From Verrucomicrobiota bacterium (GTDB taxonomy: Bacteria; Verrucomicrobiota; Verrucomicrobiia; Chthoniobacterales; Terrimicrobiaceae), in contig JAGWWS010000028.1 in the NCBI GenBank assembly GCA_018970255.1, forward strand, positions 1 through 32,693: DNA of 32,693 nucleotides. Direction: 5' to 3'. Positions within the stretch are counted from its first letter, which is position 1. Each line of letters starts with the position of its first letter. This document shows, piece by piece, positions 17,595-25,108 of the stretch. The translations under genes and the position numbers were made by a program. The notes below the pieces were generated by a model, which worked only from the letters and a program-made list of their open reading frames with translations, had not been told where the DNA came from and did no database searches.

Positions 17595-17612
17595 GGTGTC
17601 CATTTGAACACC
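17595..17612 (-). promoter_or_regulatory. LexA box of lexA
   Basis: Read on the minus strand: GGTGTTCA-AA-TGGACACC, palindromic except for one position. It contains TGTTC-N4-GGACA, close to the TGTTC-N4-GAACA consensus. It abuts the lexA ATG with no gap. The same 18-bp element, perfect, precedes the polymerase fusion gene at 18879. Confidence 0.9.
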
Positions 17613-17648
17613 CATCGCCACCGCGTCAACCAAATCCCCGCGCCGGGC

Positions 17649-18089
17649 TCAGGCCGCCTTCGCGCCGCCGCATTCCGAAGCGCACCACTCCGCCACCCGC
17701 CCGCGGATTTCATCGCGGATTTCCCTCACCCGCGCCATCCGCTCCCCCTGCGTCCCCGTAAGCGCCGAGGGGTCCGGGAACCCCCAGTGCAAGCGCTCGC
17801 CCCCGCCGGGGAAAACCGGGCAGCGCTCGGCGCTCGCCCCGTCGCAAACCGTGACCACATGCGAAAACACCGTTCCGCCGCGCAGCATCTCGTCCACGCT
17901 TTTCGTGCGGTTCCCCGAAATGTCGATGCCCGCCTCGAGCATCGCCGCGACCACGAGCGGGTTCAGCTTGCCGGGTTCCAGCCCGGCGCTCTGCGCCTCG
18001 CATTCGCCGGGGCAAAGCGCATTCAGGAACGCCTCCGCCATCTGGCTGCGCGCGCTGTTGTGGATGCAAACAAAGAGGACCCTTTTCAT
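17649..18089 (-). CDS. arsC: arsenate reductase, thioredoxin-coupled ArsC
   Basis: The 146-residue protein has the low-molecular-weight phosphatase fold with the loop CIHNSARS (C8) and a redox pair C82/C90 in [13 protein letters not shown]. Three cysteines at these places are the mark of the thioredoxin-dependent ArsC, in which arsenate binds C8 and electrons pass through C82 and C90. The product is arsenite. Its ATG overlaps the TGA of the aquaporin gene (ATGA), so translation is coupled. The frame is open far upstream through the aquaporin gene, but that is a shadow and not a fusion. No ArsB pump or ArsR repressor is seen nearby. Confidence 0.94.
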   Translation of the reverse strand: MKRVLFVCIHNSARSQMAEAFLNALCPGECEAQSAGLEPGKLNPLVVAAMLEAGIDISGNRTKSVDEMLRGGTVFSHVVTVCDGASAERCPVFPGGGERLHWGFPDPSALTGTQGERMARVREIRDEIRGRVAEWCASECGGAKAA

Positions 18090-18775
18090 GCCTTCGATTC
18101 CGCGCCCCCCGCGCACCGCCCGCCGCAACAATCCTCCCGCATCCCGCGGCAAAGCCCCACCGCCGCCCACGCGCCCAGCACCGGCGCCGCGAGGTAAATC
18201 CAAAGGCTCCCGAAATCCATCGAAGCCGCCGCCGGCCCGAACGAGCGCGCCGGGTTCATCGACGCCCCCGAGATGGGCCCCGCGAACATCGCCTCCAGCG
18301 CCACCACCGCCCCCACCACGATGCCCGCCGTGATCCCACGCTCCCGCGCCCCCGTGGAAACGCTCAACACGACGAACATCAGGATCGCCGTGAGGAAAAA
18401 TTCGAGCACGAAAGACTGCCAAACCGGGCCCGCCGGCACGGTCGCCCCCAGCGTCCCGCTTTCCGGGAAAAGCGCCCGCAGCAGCAAGCTCGCCGCCAGC
18501 GCCCCGCCCATTTGCACGGCAATGTAGGGCGCCACCATCCTCCCCCCGAACCGCCCCGCCGCAAAAAAACCGAGAGTCACCGCGGGGTTCAAGTGCGCCC
18601 CCGAGATGTCCCCCACCGAATAAACCATCGCCAGCACCACGAGCCCGAAAACCAGCGCCACGCCCGCATGCGAAACCGCCCCGCCCGAAATCGAGTCCAC
18701 CACGATCGCCCCCGTCCCGGCGAAAACCAGGCAGAAGGTCCCGAAAAACTCCGCGAGCAACTTCCGAAAAACCAT
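18086..18775 (-). CDS. MIP-family aquaporin/aquaglyceroporin
   Basis: The 229-residue channel protein has six membrane helices and both half-helix NPA motifs: HLNPAVT (after SVGDISGA) and SMNPARS. Its length and [11 protein letters not shown] opening fit the MIP family. The direct overlap with arsC suggests that it lets arsenite leave the cell down its gradient, as AqpS does in Sinorhizobium meliloti. This is inferred from context, and plain water or glycerol transport is the alternative. A cysteine-rich tail ([10 protein letters not shown]) is unusual and might bind arsenite or metal. The 120-base gap to the divergent polymerase gene holds both promoters. Confidence 0.93.
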   Translation of the reverse strand: MVFRKLLAEFFGTFCLVFAGTGAIVVDSISGGAVSHAGVALVFGLVVLAMVYSVGDISGAHLNPAVTLGFFAAGRFGGRMVAPYIAVQMGGALAASLLLRALFPESGTLGATVPAGPVWQSFVLEFFLTAILMFVVLSVSTGARERGITAGIVVGAVVALEAMFAGPISGASMNPARSFGPAAASMDFGSLWIYLAAPVLGAWAAVGLCRGMREDCCGGRCAGGAESKA

Positions 18776-18870
18776 CGCGCCCGCCGGTATACCCGCCCGG
18801 AAAGAATTGGCACGCCAAAGCGGCGGGGAAATTGCCAGGCACCCCCTTTTTTTAATTCCCGTGATCTTTC

Positions 18871-18896
18871 CATAAAAAGGTGTTCATTTGAACACC
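18871..18896 (+). promoter_or_regulatory. LexA box and possible -10 of the polymerase fusion gene
   Basis: A perfect palindrome GGTGTTCA-TT-TGAACACC fills 18879-18896 and touches the ATG at 18897. It contains TGTTC-N4-GAACA. A CATAAA (18871-18876) could serve as -10. If so, transcription would start inside the box, leaving a leader of only about a dozen bases. I see no ordinary ribosome site between the box and the ATG. The -10 is tentative; the operator is clear. Confidence 0.88.
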
Positions 18897-21800
18897 ATGA
18901 TCCTCCACCTCGATGCCGACGCCTTTTTCGCCTCGGTCGAGCAGGCGGCCGACCCGCGCCTGCGGGGGAAGCCCGTGGCCGTGGGCGGTTCGTCGCGCGG
19001 GGTGGTGGCCTCGGCCTCCTACGAGGCCCGCCGGCACGGCATCGCCTCCGCCATGCCGGTTGCGCGCGCCCGCCGGCTCTGCCCGCGCCTCGTCGTTGTC
19101 CCGGGCGACTTCGAAAAATACGAGCACTTCTCCCGCCTCATGTTCAGCTACGCCTACGATTTCACGCCGCTCGTCGAGGTCGGGTCGATCGACGAGGGCT
19201 ACGCCGACCTCCGCGGCGGGAAAAGCCGCCACCCCCGGGACACCGCCGCCGCCATCCGCCGCGCCGTCCACCAAACCCTGCGCATCACCCTCTCCGAAGG
19301 CGTGGCCGCGAACAAACTCACCGCCCAAATCGCCGGCAAATCCAAAAAACCCGACGCCCTTGTCGAGGTCCCCCCCGGCACCGAGCGGGAATTCCTCGCC
19401 CCGCTCCCGGTCAAATGGCTGCCCGGCATCGGCCCCGGCCTCTCCGACACCCTCTGCCGCGCCGGCCTCCCCCTCATCCGCGACATCGCCGCCACGCCGC
19501 CCGCCGACCTCGCCCTCTTCGCCGGAAAATCCGCACGCACGCTCTGGGAATTCGCCCACGGCATCGACCACCGCCCCGTGGTCCCCGATCCCCCGGCCGC
19601 GAAATCCCTCTCCGAACAACAAACCTTCGAGTCCGACACCACCGACGAAGCCTTCGCCCTCGCGGCCCTCCGCTCGATGGCCGACCGCCTCTTCGCCCAG
19701 CTCCGCGCCACATCGCGCGCCGCCCGCACCCTCGCCGTCCGCATCCGCTACAGCGATTTCGAGGAATCCCGCCGCAGCCACAGCCTCGACGAGCCCATTT
19801 CCATCGAGACGCTCGCCTACGCCCGCCTCGCCGACCTCCTGAAAAAAGCCTGGCAGCGCCGCGTCGGCCTCCGCCTCGTTTCCCTCCAGCTCTCGAATTT
19901 CTACGCCGGCCCCGCCTTTGCCGACCTTCCGCTTATCGAGCCTTCGAAAAACCACGCACGCCTGTCGCAGCTTGCCGCCGCCGTCGACCAGGTCCGCGCC
20001 GGGCATGGGCGCCACGCCATCCTCCGCGGGCACGACCTCTGGCTCCGCTCGCGCGAAAACAAGCCCCGCGACCCCGCCCGGCCCCGCACGCCGCAAATCC
20101 ACGCCCGCAAAGCCCCGCCGCCCGCCGGGGCGCTCCTTCACTTCCGCTCCTGCTACAGCTTCCTCGATTCGCTCCTCACCCCGCAGCGCATCGTCGAACT
20201 CGCCGCCCGCGCCGGCTGCCACACCGTCGGCCTCTGCGACACGAACCTCCACGCCGCCGTGCCGTTCTGCCAAGCCGCCCGCGCCGCCGGCCTCAAACCC
20301 GTCATCGGCGCCGAACTCCCCATCGGCTCCCGCACCCGCCGCCTCTTCGCCCGCGACGAAACCGGCTACCGCAACCTCTGCCGCCTCCTCTCGGAAAAAA
20401 CCATCGGCCGCGATTTCTGGCACGCCCACCGCGCCGGGCTCGTCGAGTCCACGAACCCCGCGCCGCCCATCCGCTGCGAATCCGAAGCCGACCAACTCCA
20501 CCTCCGCATCCTCGCGAGCATCCGGGGCCTTTCGCTCCTCCAGCCTTCGTCCCCGCCCGCCGCCACTTTCGAATCCGCCACCGCTCACGGGCCCGACACC
20601 CGCCTCGCCGCGGACTGCGGCTTCGAATTCACCTTCCACGAACTCTCCTTCCCCCGCTTCGAGCCGCCCGAAGCCGCCTCCCCGCGCGAATTCCTCGCCC
20701 GCCTCGCCCGCGAAGGCCTCGCCCGCCGCTACGGCCCCCGCGCCGCAGCCCACCGGTCCCAACTCGAGACCGAACTCTCCATGGTCGCCGCCGTCGGCTA
20801 CGAGGAATACTTCCTCACCGTCTGGGACCTCCTCCAACACTGCCGCCGCGACGGCATCGAGTGGATCACCCGCGGCAGCGCCGCCGACTCGCTCGTCTGC
20901 CATTGCCTTGGCATCAGCGACGCCTGCCCGGTCCGGTTCGAACTCTACTTCCAGCGCTTCCTGAACCCCGACCGCATGGCCCTGAAAAAACTCCCCGATA
21001 TCGACCTCGATTTCCCGCACGACCGCAAGGACGCCGTGGTCGAAAAACTCTTCCGCCTCCACCCCGCCGGCCATGTCGCGGCCGTCGGCGGCTTCCACAC
21101 CTTCCACGCCCGCTCCGCCCTCGCCGAAATCGGGAAAGCCCTCGGCATGCCCGAGCAACAAGTCCGCCGCCTCACCGAACACCTCCCCTGGCTCGCCAAG
21201 GCGACCGACCTCGATCAAAGCCACCGCTCCACGCCCGCGCACGCCGAGGGCGCTTTCGACAACGGCCCCGCCCGCACCGCGCTCGCCCTCGCCGCGCGCC
21301 TCGAGGGCCTTCCCCGCCACCCGAAGCTCCACCCTTGCGGCATCGTCCTCTCGCGCCGCCCCATCCACGATTCCACGCCCACCTTCGAAAGCGACAAGGG
21401 CTGGCCGGCCACCCATTTCGACATGGACGCCGTCGAGGAGGTTGGGCTCGTCAAACTCGACATCCTCGCCCAGGGCGGCCTCGCCGTCCTCCGCGACACC
21501 CGCGCCGCCCTTGCCGAAAAAAACCTGCCGCCCCCGCCATCGTTCGCGGGCCCCTGGGACGACTCCGCCGTGTGGGACATGGTGGCCAACGGCGAAGCCC
21601 GCGGCGTCCACCACATCGAGAGCCCCGCCATGACGAACCTCGCGAAAATGTGCGGTTGCCGCGACATCGACTCGCTCGTCGCCATCGTCTCCGTCATCCG
21701 CCCCGGCGCCGCGAACACGCTCCGGAAAGCCTCGTTCGCCCGCCGCGCCCGCGGCCTCGAGCCCGCCACCTACCCGCACCCCTCGCTCGAACCCGTCCTG

Positions 21801-22931
21801 CGCCTCACCCACGGCGTCATCGCCTACGAGGAACACATCCTCCAAGTCTGCGAAGCCTTCGCCGGCATGGCGCCCGGCCGGGCCGACATCCTCCGCCGCG
21901 CCCTCGTCAAAATGCGCGATGCCGAACTCCCCGCCCTCCGCGCCGAGTTCGAAGCCGCCGCCCTCGCCCGCGGCCGCACGCCCGCCGAAACCGAAGCCGT
22001 CTGGGGCCTCGTCCACATGTTCCGCGGCTACGCCTTCTGCCGCGCGCATTCCACCGCCTACGCCCTCGAGGCCTACCAGGCCGCCTGGGCGAAAAAATAC
22101 CACCCCGCCACCTTCCTCGCCGCCGTCCTCACCCACGGGAAAGGCTTCTACTCCCGCCTGCTCTACACCCTCGAGGCCCGCCGCCTCGGCCTCCGCATCC
22201 TCCCGCCCGACCTCCACGCCTCCCGCCCCTTCGAATACTTCGCCCCGGACCCCGCTTCCATCCGCGTCCCGCTCTCCGCCATCAAGGGAATCCCCGAAGC
22301 GCTTGTTTCAAAAACCGCCGCCGAGCGCGCCGTCCGCCCCTTCCATTCGCTCAACGATTTCGCCGCGCGCACCCAAGCCCCGCCCCACGCCCTCGAACTC
22401 CTGCTCCGCGCCGGCGCGCTCGATTCGCTCGCCCCCTCCCACCGCGCCGCCATCTGGCAAATCCAGGAACTCGCCCGCTCCGGCCCGTCCTTCCTGCCCG
22501 CCCGCGAAATCCACCCCGGCGCCGAAAACGCCCCCCGCCTCCAGCGCCTCCGCGACGAAATGGAACTCCTCGGCTTCACGGCCGGCGGGCACCCGCTCGA
22601 ACTCTGGCCGGCAATTCCCTGGCACACCTATTGCCCCATCGCCCGCCTCCACGAATTCCCCCGCCGCCGCGTCACCGTTTGCGGCCTCGTGGTCGCCCAG
22701 CGCCAACACCACCAATCCGATGGCCAACCCATGGCGTTCCTGACCCTGTGCGACCACACCGGCATGGTGGAAACCGAACTCTTCGCCCGCGCGCACCGCC
22801 GGTTCTCGCCGCTGGTCCATGCCCACCCGGTCCTCGAAGCCACCGGCACGGTCGAGCCCTTCGAATCCACCGGCGCCTTCACCCTCCAAATCGAAACCCT
22901 CCGCCCCCCGCGCCAAACCCGCTCCACTTGA
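18897..22931 (+). CDS. fused Y-family (DinB-like) and C-family (DnaE-like) DNA polymerase
   Basis: One uninterrupted 1344-residue frame joins two polymerases. Residues 1-~385 are a full Y-family enzyme: LDADAFF (catalytic D6, steric-gate F11), GSIDEGYADL (D99, E100), helix-hairpin-helix LPGIGP and a little finger to about 345. Residues ~412-1344 are a compact DnaE: a PHP-like start (LHFRSCYSFLDS) with lost metal ligands, RGSAADSLV (659-667), PDIDLDF (D701, D703), VKLD (D855), and an OB fold from ~1256. Both active sites look intact. The length of the DnaE part (~930) is nearest to error-prone DnaE2. LexA control and this pairing imply SOS translesion synthesis, as in ImuB-DnaE2, but ImuB is inactive. 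No imuA is present. An upstream TTG at 18888 lies in the box and is rejected. Confidence 0.93.
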   Translation: MILHLDADAFFASVEQAADPRLRGKPVAVGGSSRGVVASASYEARRHGIASAMPVARARRLCPRLVVVPGDFEKYEHFSRLMFSYAYDFTPLVEVGSIDEGYADLRGGKSRHPRDTAAAIRRAVHQTLRITLSEGVAANKLTAQIAGKSKKPDALVEVPPGTEREFLAPLPVKWLPGIGPGLSDTLCRAGLPLIRDIAATPPADLALFAGKSARTLWEFAHGIDHRPVVPDPPAAKSLSEQQTFESDTTDEAFALAALRSMADRLFAQLRATSRAARTLAVRIRYSDFEESRRSHSLDEPISIETLAYARLADLLKKAWQRRVGLRLVSLQLSNFYAGPAFADLPLIEPSKNHARLSQLAAAVDQVRAGHGRHAILRGHDLWLRSRENKPRDPARPRTPQIHARKAPPPAGALLHFRSCYSFLDSLLTPQRIVELAARAGCHTVGLCDTNLHAAVPFCQAARAAGLKPVIGAELPIGSRTRRLFARDETGYRNLCRLLSEKTIGRDFWHAHRAGLVESTNPAPPIRCESEADQLHLRILASIRGLSLLQPSSPPAATFESATAHGPDTRLAADCGFEFTFHELSFPRFEPPEAASPREFLARLAREGLARRYGPRAAAHRSQLETELSMVAAVGYEEYFLTVWDLLQHCRRDGIEWITRGSAADSLVCHCLGISDACPVRFELYFQRFLNPDRMALKKLPDIDLDFPHDRKDAVVEKLFRLHPAGHVAAVGGFHTFHARSALAEIGKALGMPEQQVRRLTEHLPWLAKATDLDQSHRSTPAHAEGAFDNGPARTALALAARLEGLPRHPKLHPCGIVLSRRPIHDSTPTFESDKGWPATHFDMDAVEEVGLVKLDILAQGGLAVLRDTRAALAEKNLPPPPSFAGPWDDSAVWDMVANGEARGVHHIESPAMTNLAKMCGCRDIDSLVAIVSVIRPGAANTLRKASFARRARGLEPATYPHPSLEPVLRLTHGVIAYEEHILQVCEAFAGMAPGRADILRRALVKMRDAELPALRAEFEAAALARGRTPAETEAVWGLVHMFRGYAFCRAHSTAYALEAYQAAWAKKYHPATFLAAVLTHGKGFYSRLLYTLEARRLGLRILPPDLHASRPFEYFAPDPASIRVPLSAIKGIPEALVSKTAAERAVRPFHSLNDFAARTQAPPHALELLLRAGALDSLAPSHRAAIWQIQELARSGPSFLPAREIHPGAENAPRLQRLRDEMELLGFTAGGHPLELWPAIPWHTYCPIARLHEFPRRRVTVCGLVVAQRQHHQSDGQPMAFLTLCDHTGMVETELFARAHRRFSPLVHAHPVLEATGTVEPFESTGAFTLQIETLRPPRQTRST

Positions 22932-22932
22932 T
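22902..22932 (+). repeat. 31-bp direct repeat, copy 1 (3' end of the polymerase fusion gene)
   Basis: The repeat begins CGCCCCCCGCGCC and ends CTTGAT. Copy 1 contains the last codons and TGA stop of the polymerase gene. It matches copy 2 at 23650-23680 in 30 of 31 positions. The two copies bracket the minus-strand PIN toxin-antitoxin module. Confidence 0.92.
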
Positions 22933-22937
22933 TTGTT

Positions 22938-23372
22938 TCAACCTCGAATCGCCAAGACTTGAAGACCCACCAGACGCGCCAGAGCAATTTGGCGCGTGTC
23001 CGTGGAAATAAATCCAGTGACGTTGAGCTTCTTCGCCCAGGCACAGTGAAGAATATCCAAGGCACGGCATCCGGTTGTGGAGGTGTGCTGCCTCGCGAAA
23101 TTTACTGCCTCATGCAGCGAGTCCAAAATAGGAGCTTCAACCGGAATCAATTTTCCTGCGGAAACATCTTCTTGAACCGAAGCAAATCCTAATGACGCCT
23201 GCTCGGGAGTGGCTTCTTTTCGAAAAACTTTAAGCTCCAGCGCCGTTGCCAATTCCAGGCTGTGCACAGGGGTGTAAACAATCGTCTCGCCGGAAACTCG
23301 GGCCGCAACCAAATCACTATCAGGTTCCGGATAATACAATTTCACCAAACATCCGGTATCGAGATACAGCAC
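22938..23372 (-). CDS. PIN-domain toxin (VapC-like)
   Basis: The 144-residue protein has the PIN acidic residues: D5 in MLYLDTGCLVKLY, the glutamate of HSLELATAL, the aspartate of CRALDILHCA, and that of FISTDTRQ. This is the order found in VapC-type ribonuclease toxins. It would cut RNA when its antitoxin is degraded. The antitoxin gene lies directly upstream, ending 3 bases before this start. The stop is only 6 bases from the stop of the polymerase gene, tail to tail. The module is clearly AT-richer than its flanks and lies between direct repeats, pointing to recent arrival. Confidence 0.87.
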   Translation of the reverse strand: MLYLDTGCLVKLYYPEPDSDLVAARVSGETIVYTPVHSLELATALELKVFRKEATPEQASLGFASVQEDVSAGKLIPVEAPILDSLHEAVNFARQHTSTTGCRALDILHCAWAKKLNVTGFISTDTRQIALARLVGLQVLAIRG

Positions 23373-23375
23373 AGG

Positions 23376-23591
23376 TTAACCTCGACCTTGATCAATCAAT
23401 TCGCTCAACGACTTTCCTTTCGGATGCTCGCCCCAAATTTTGCGTGCTCTTGCGGAGAAATCCGGTTCGCGTGTGGCACTGGCATTCCAGCTTTGATCGA
23501 GCTTCCGCTGCTCTATCCAGGCCGCCAACTCGTTGAGTTGGCTCAGAGGGAGTCTGACAATCGCCTCTTCAATTTCAACCAGAGAGCTCAT
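23376..23591 (-). CDS. antitoxin of the PIN module
   Basis: The 71-residue protein opens MSSLVEIEEAIVRLP and continues LSQLNELAAWIEQRKLD, an amphipathic helical start typical of small antitoxins related to DUF2281. A charged tail, PKGKSLSELIDQGRG, would contact the toxin. It is identified mainly by this look and by its place just before a PIN toxin. I cannot assign a named antitoxin family with certainty. Confidence 0.72.
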   Translation of the reverse strand: MSSLVEIEEAIVRLPLSQLNELAAWIEQRKLDQSWNASATREPDFSARARKIWGEHPKGKSLSELIDQGRG

Positions 23592-23597
23592 ATGTCT

Positions 23598-23625
23598 AAG
23601 TTAACATGCGGGCTATGAGTGGCAA
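23598..23625 (-). promoter_or_regulatory. promoter of the PIN module
   Basis: On the minus strand TTGCCA (23620-23625) and TAACTT (23598-23603) are separated by 16 bases. The antitoxin ATG (23589-23591) lies only 6 bases after the -10, so the transcript would be leaderless or nearly so. Confidence 0.55.
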
Positions 23626-23649
23626 GTTCCTCAAAAAATAAGACAAACT

Positions 23650-23680
23650 CGCCCCCCGCGCCAAACCCGCTCCGCTTGAT
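23650..23680 (+). repeat. 31-bp direct repeat, copy 2
   Basis: This is the second copy of the repeat at 22902-22932, with one difference (CTCCG for CTCCA). It carries the same terminal codons and TGA as the polymerase gene but here follows no open gene. Its left flank (AAACTC) also partly resembles the left flank of copy 1 (AAACCCTC). Confidence 0.92.
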
Positions 23681-23715
23681 CATTTCCACAGGCCCCATCC
23701 GCCCAATCCGCCCCG

Positions 23716-24435
23716 CTACTCTGCCGCCAGAATCTTCTCCTCCAGCGCGATCACGATCAACCTCGCCGCCGACGAGTCGCTGAAATCATCCGTGTTCAGC
23801 ACCAGATCATAAGCCTCCGGATTGTTGATATCCTGCCGGAAATTTTCCGCGATGTAGCTCTTCCGCGCCCGGTCCCGCCGCTCCACCTCCTTCGCCGCCT
23901 CATCCGGCGTCACATGGTAAATCCGCGCGAAGCTCGCGATCCGCACATCCAGCGAGCCCACCAGCCGCACATGCACCGCCCGCTCGATGTTCCTCGTGAT
24001 GAAATTTCCCCCGCGCCCCACGATCACCGCATGCCCGGTCTGCGCCAGCCGCAGCACCGTCTCCGCCGTTTTCATCACACTCGTGTAAACCCCCGGATGC
24101 AACCCCAGCGCCTGCCCCACCATGTCCGCGAGTTGCCCCGTCTTGTCCTCGGGGAAAAAATTCACCGTGCTCTTCGGCAGGTGGTGCTCCTCCACCACGC
24201 GCCGCACCAGACTCTGATTGAAAAGCGTCCACGGCTGATGGTGGTGCGAATGCCCCGAACCGTTCCCGCGCAACTGCCGCACGATCTCCTTCGCGATCGG
24301 ATTCCCCCGCGCCCCCGCGGCCTGCGAAATCGTGATCACAGGCCCCTCGGTCTTCGGCGCCGGCGCGCCCTCGTGCCAGAACGAGGAGGATTGAACAAAG
24401 GAACGGCAAAGATCGAACTGCTCTTCGGTTTTCAT
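23716..24435 (-). CDS. cytidylate kinase-like family protein
   Basis: The 239-residue protein matches the cytidylate kinase-like family (Pfam Cytidylate_kin2). It has an N-terminal nucleotide-binding strand and loop (VITISQAAGARGNPIAKEI), a central VIVGRGGNFITR, and a late arginine-rich lid region (VERRDRARKSYIAENF) before YDLVLNTDDF. The P-loop departs from the usual GxxGxGK form, so the substrate may not be CMP. A housekeeping role in nucleotide metabolism is possible but unproved. It is divergent from the small genes at 24558. No obvious ribosome site precedes the ATG at 24435. Confidence 0.82.
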   Translation of the reverse strand: MKTEEQFDLCRSFVQSSSFWHEGAPAPKTEGPVITISQAAGARGNPIAKEIVRQLRGNGSGHSHHHQPWTLFNQSLVRRVVEEHHLPKSTVNFFPEDKTGQLADMVGQALGLHPGVYTSVMKTAETVLRLAQTGHAVIVGRGGNFITRNIERAVHVRLVGSLDVRIASFARIYHVTPDEAAKEVERRDRARKSYIAENFRQDINNPEAYDLVLNTDDFSDSSAARLIVIALEEKILAAE

Positions 24436-24557
24436 AGGGGAGGGGAGTTGAGGTGAGGGTTGAGCTGCGAAAAAATCGTGCTCCCGCCTCCGCGCCCGCG
24501 CAAGCCGAAAAACCTTGCCGCTTGCCCGCCCCGCACCCCGCCCCTAACTTTCCCCCC

Positions 24558-24776
24558 ATGCACCCCGTGGTGAACATCGAGGACCCCGTCGGAAAAGTCG
24601 TCGGAAAGCGCGCGAACCCCACTCCACGCGCTTACATCGACCAAGCCTTCGGGCTCCAAAAAACGCTACGCGGATTCCCGCAGCCGAAAATTCCACGCGG
24701 CGTCTTCCGCTTCAAAACCTATGAGGAAGCCGACCAATGGCTGATGGACCATTTGACCCGGAAACCGGTGAACTGA
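24558..24776 (+). CDS. small hypothetical protein
   Basis: The 72-residue protein contains KIPRGVFRFKTYEEADQWLM near its end. This pattern (RGVxRFxTxEEADxWM) I recall from small proteins encoded just before nucleotidyltransferase-type toxin genes. It may be the antitoxin-like partner of such a pair. The ATG at 24558 is preferred to the open frame starting at 24453, whose first 35 codons are proline-rich and lack character. It overlaps the next small gene by 40 bases. Confidence 0.6.
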   Translation: MHPVVNIEDPVGKVVGKRANPTPRAYIDQAFGLQKTLRGFPQPKIPRGVFRFKTYEEADQWLMDHLTRKPVN

Positions 24777-24898
24777 TCCCCCGGCCGCCCGAACGCGCCG
24801 ACCTGGTCTCGCTCTGCCGCGAACTCCAATCGCGCGGCGACATCGAATTCCTCCGCCAATACTTCGCGGCAAAAGGAATCCAGCCTCCTGCACTGTAA
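24737..24898 (+). CDS. 53-residue hypothetical protein, possible toxin remnant
   Basis: The frame begins MADGPFDPETGELIPRPPER, then ADLVSLCRELQSRG, and ends DIEFLRQYFAAKGIQPPAL. The part LVSLCRELQSRG resembles the start of AbiEii/MNT-type nucleotidyltransferases (where LCRELNxRGxxYxVVGG is usual). The part IEFLRQYFAAKG resembles their C-terminal end. This suggests that the catalytic middle has been deleted in frame, joining the ends at SRG/DIEF. It overlaps the upstream gene by 40 bases, a coupling common for such pairs. All of this is inference from partial resemblance. Confidence 0.5.
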   Translation: MADGPFDPETGELIPRPPERADLVSLCRELQSRGDIEFLRQYFAAKGIQPPAL

Positions 24899-25108
24899 AG
24901 AATCGAAAAACTTCGGGGATCAAGCTTTTCGGCTTGCCGAAGGCAGAGCGCGCAGAGGCTTCTTAAAAAACACGCAGCCGCAACCACGGCGGAGAAATCT
25001 GCAATGACGAAACAGCACACTGAAGACACCAATCCACATTTTGTTGTTGAAAACATATCGGACAGGTGAAACTCTTACACCTTCAGGTTCGCGCAAACTG
25101 GAACTTAT

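Noticed and set aside
17649..18842. Apparent 397-codon frame that looks like a fusion ending in ArsC
   Set aside because: Only the last 146 codons encode ArsC. The upstream part is a shadow of the aquaporin gene in another frame, and both genes have their own starts with an ATGA overlap.
18852..22217. Long minus-strand frame opposite the polymerase gene
   Set aside because: It is glycine-, glutamate- and alanine-rich without domain character, and is the antisense mirror of the polymerase gene.
18512..23011. Very long plus-strand open frame of about 1500 codons
   Set aside because: It is rich in proline, arginine and histidine with no motif, and shadows the polymerase fusion and aquaporin genes; stop codons are rare because of high GC.
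24453..24557. Longer start for the 72-residue hypothetical protein
   Set aside because: The 35 extra codons are alanine- and proline-rich and resemble non-coding GC-rich sequence; the ATG at 24558 is more natural.
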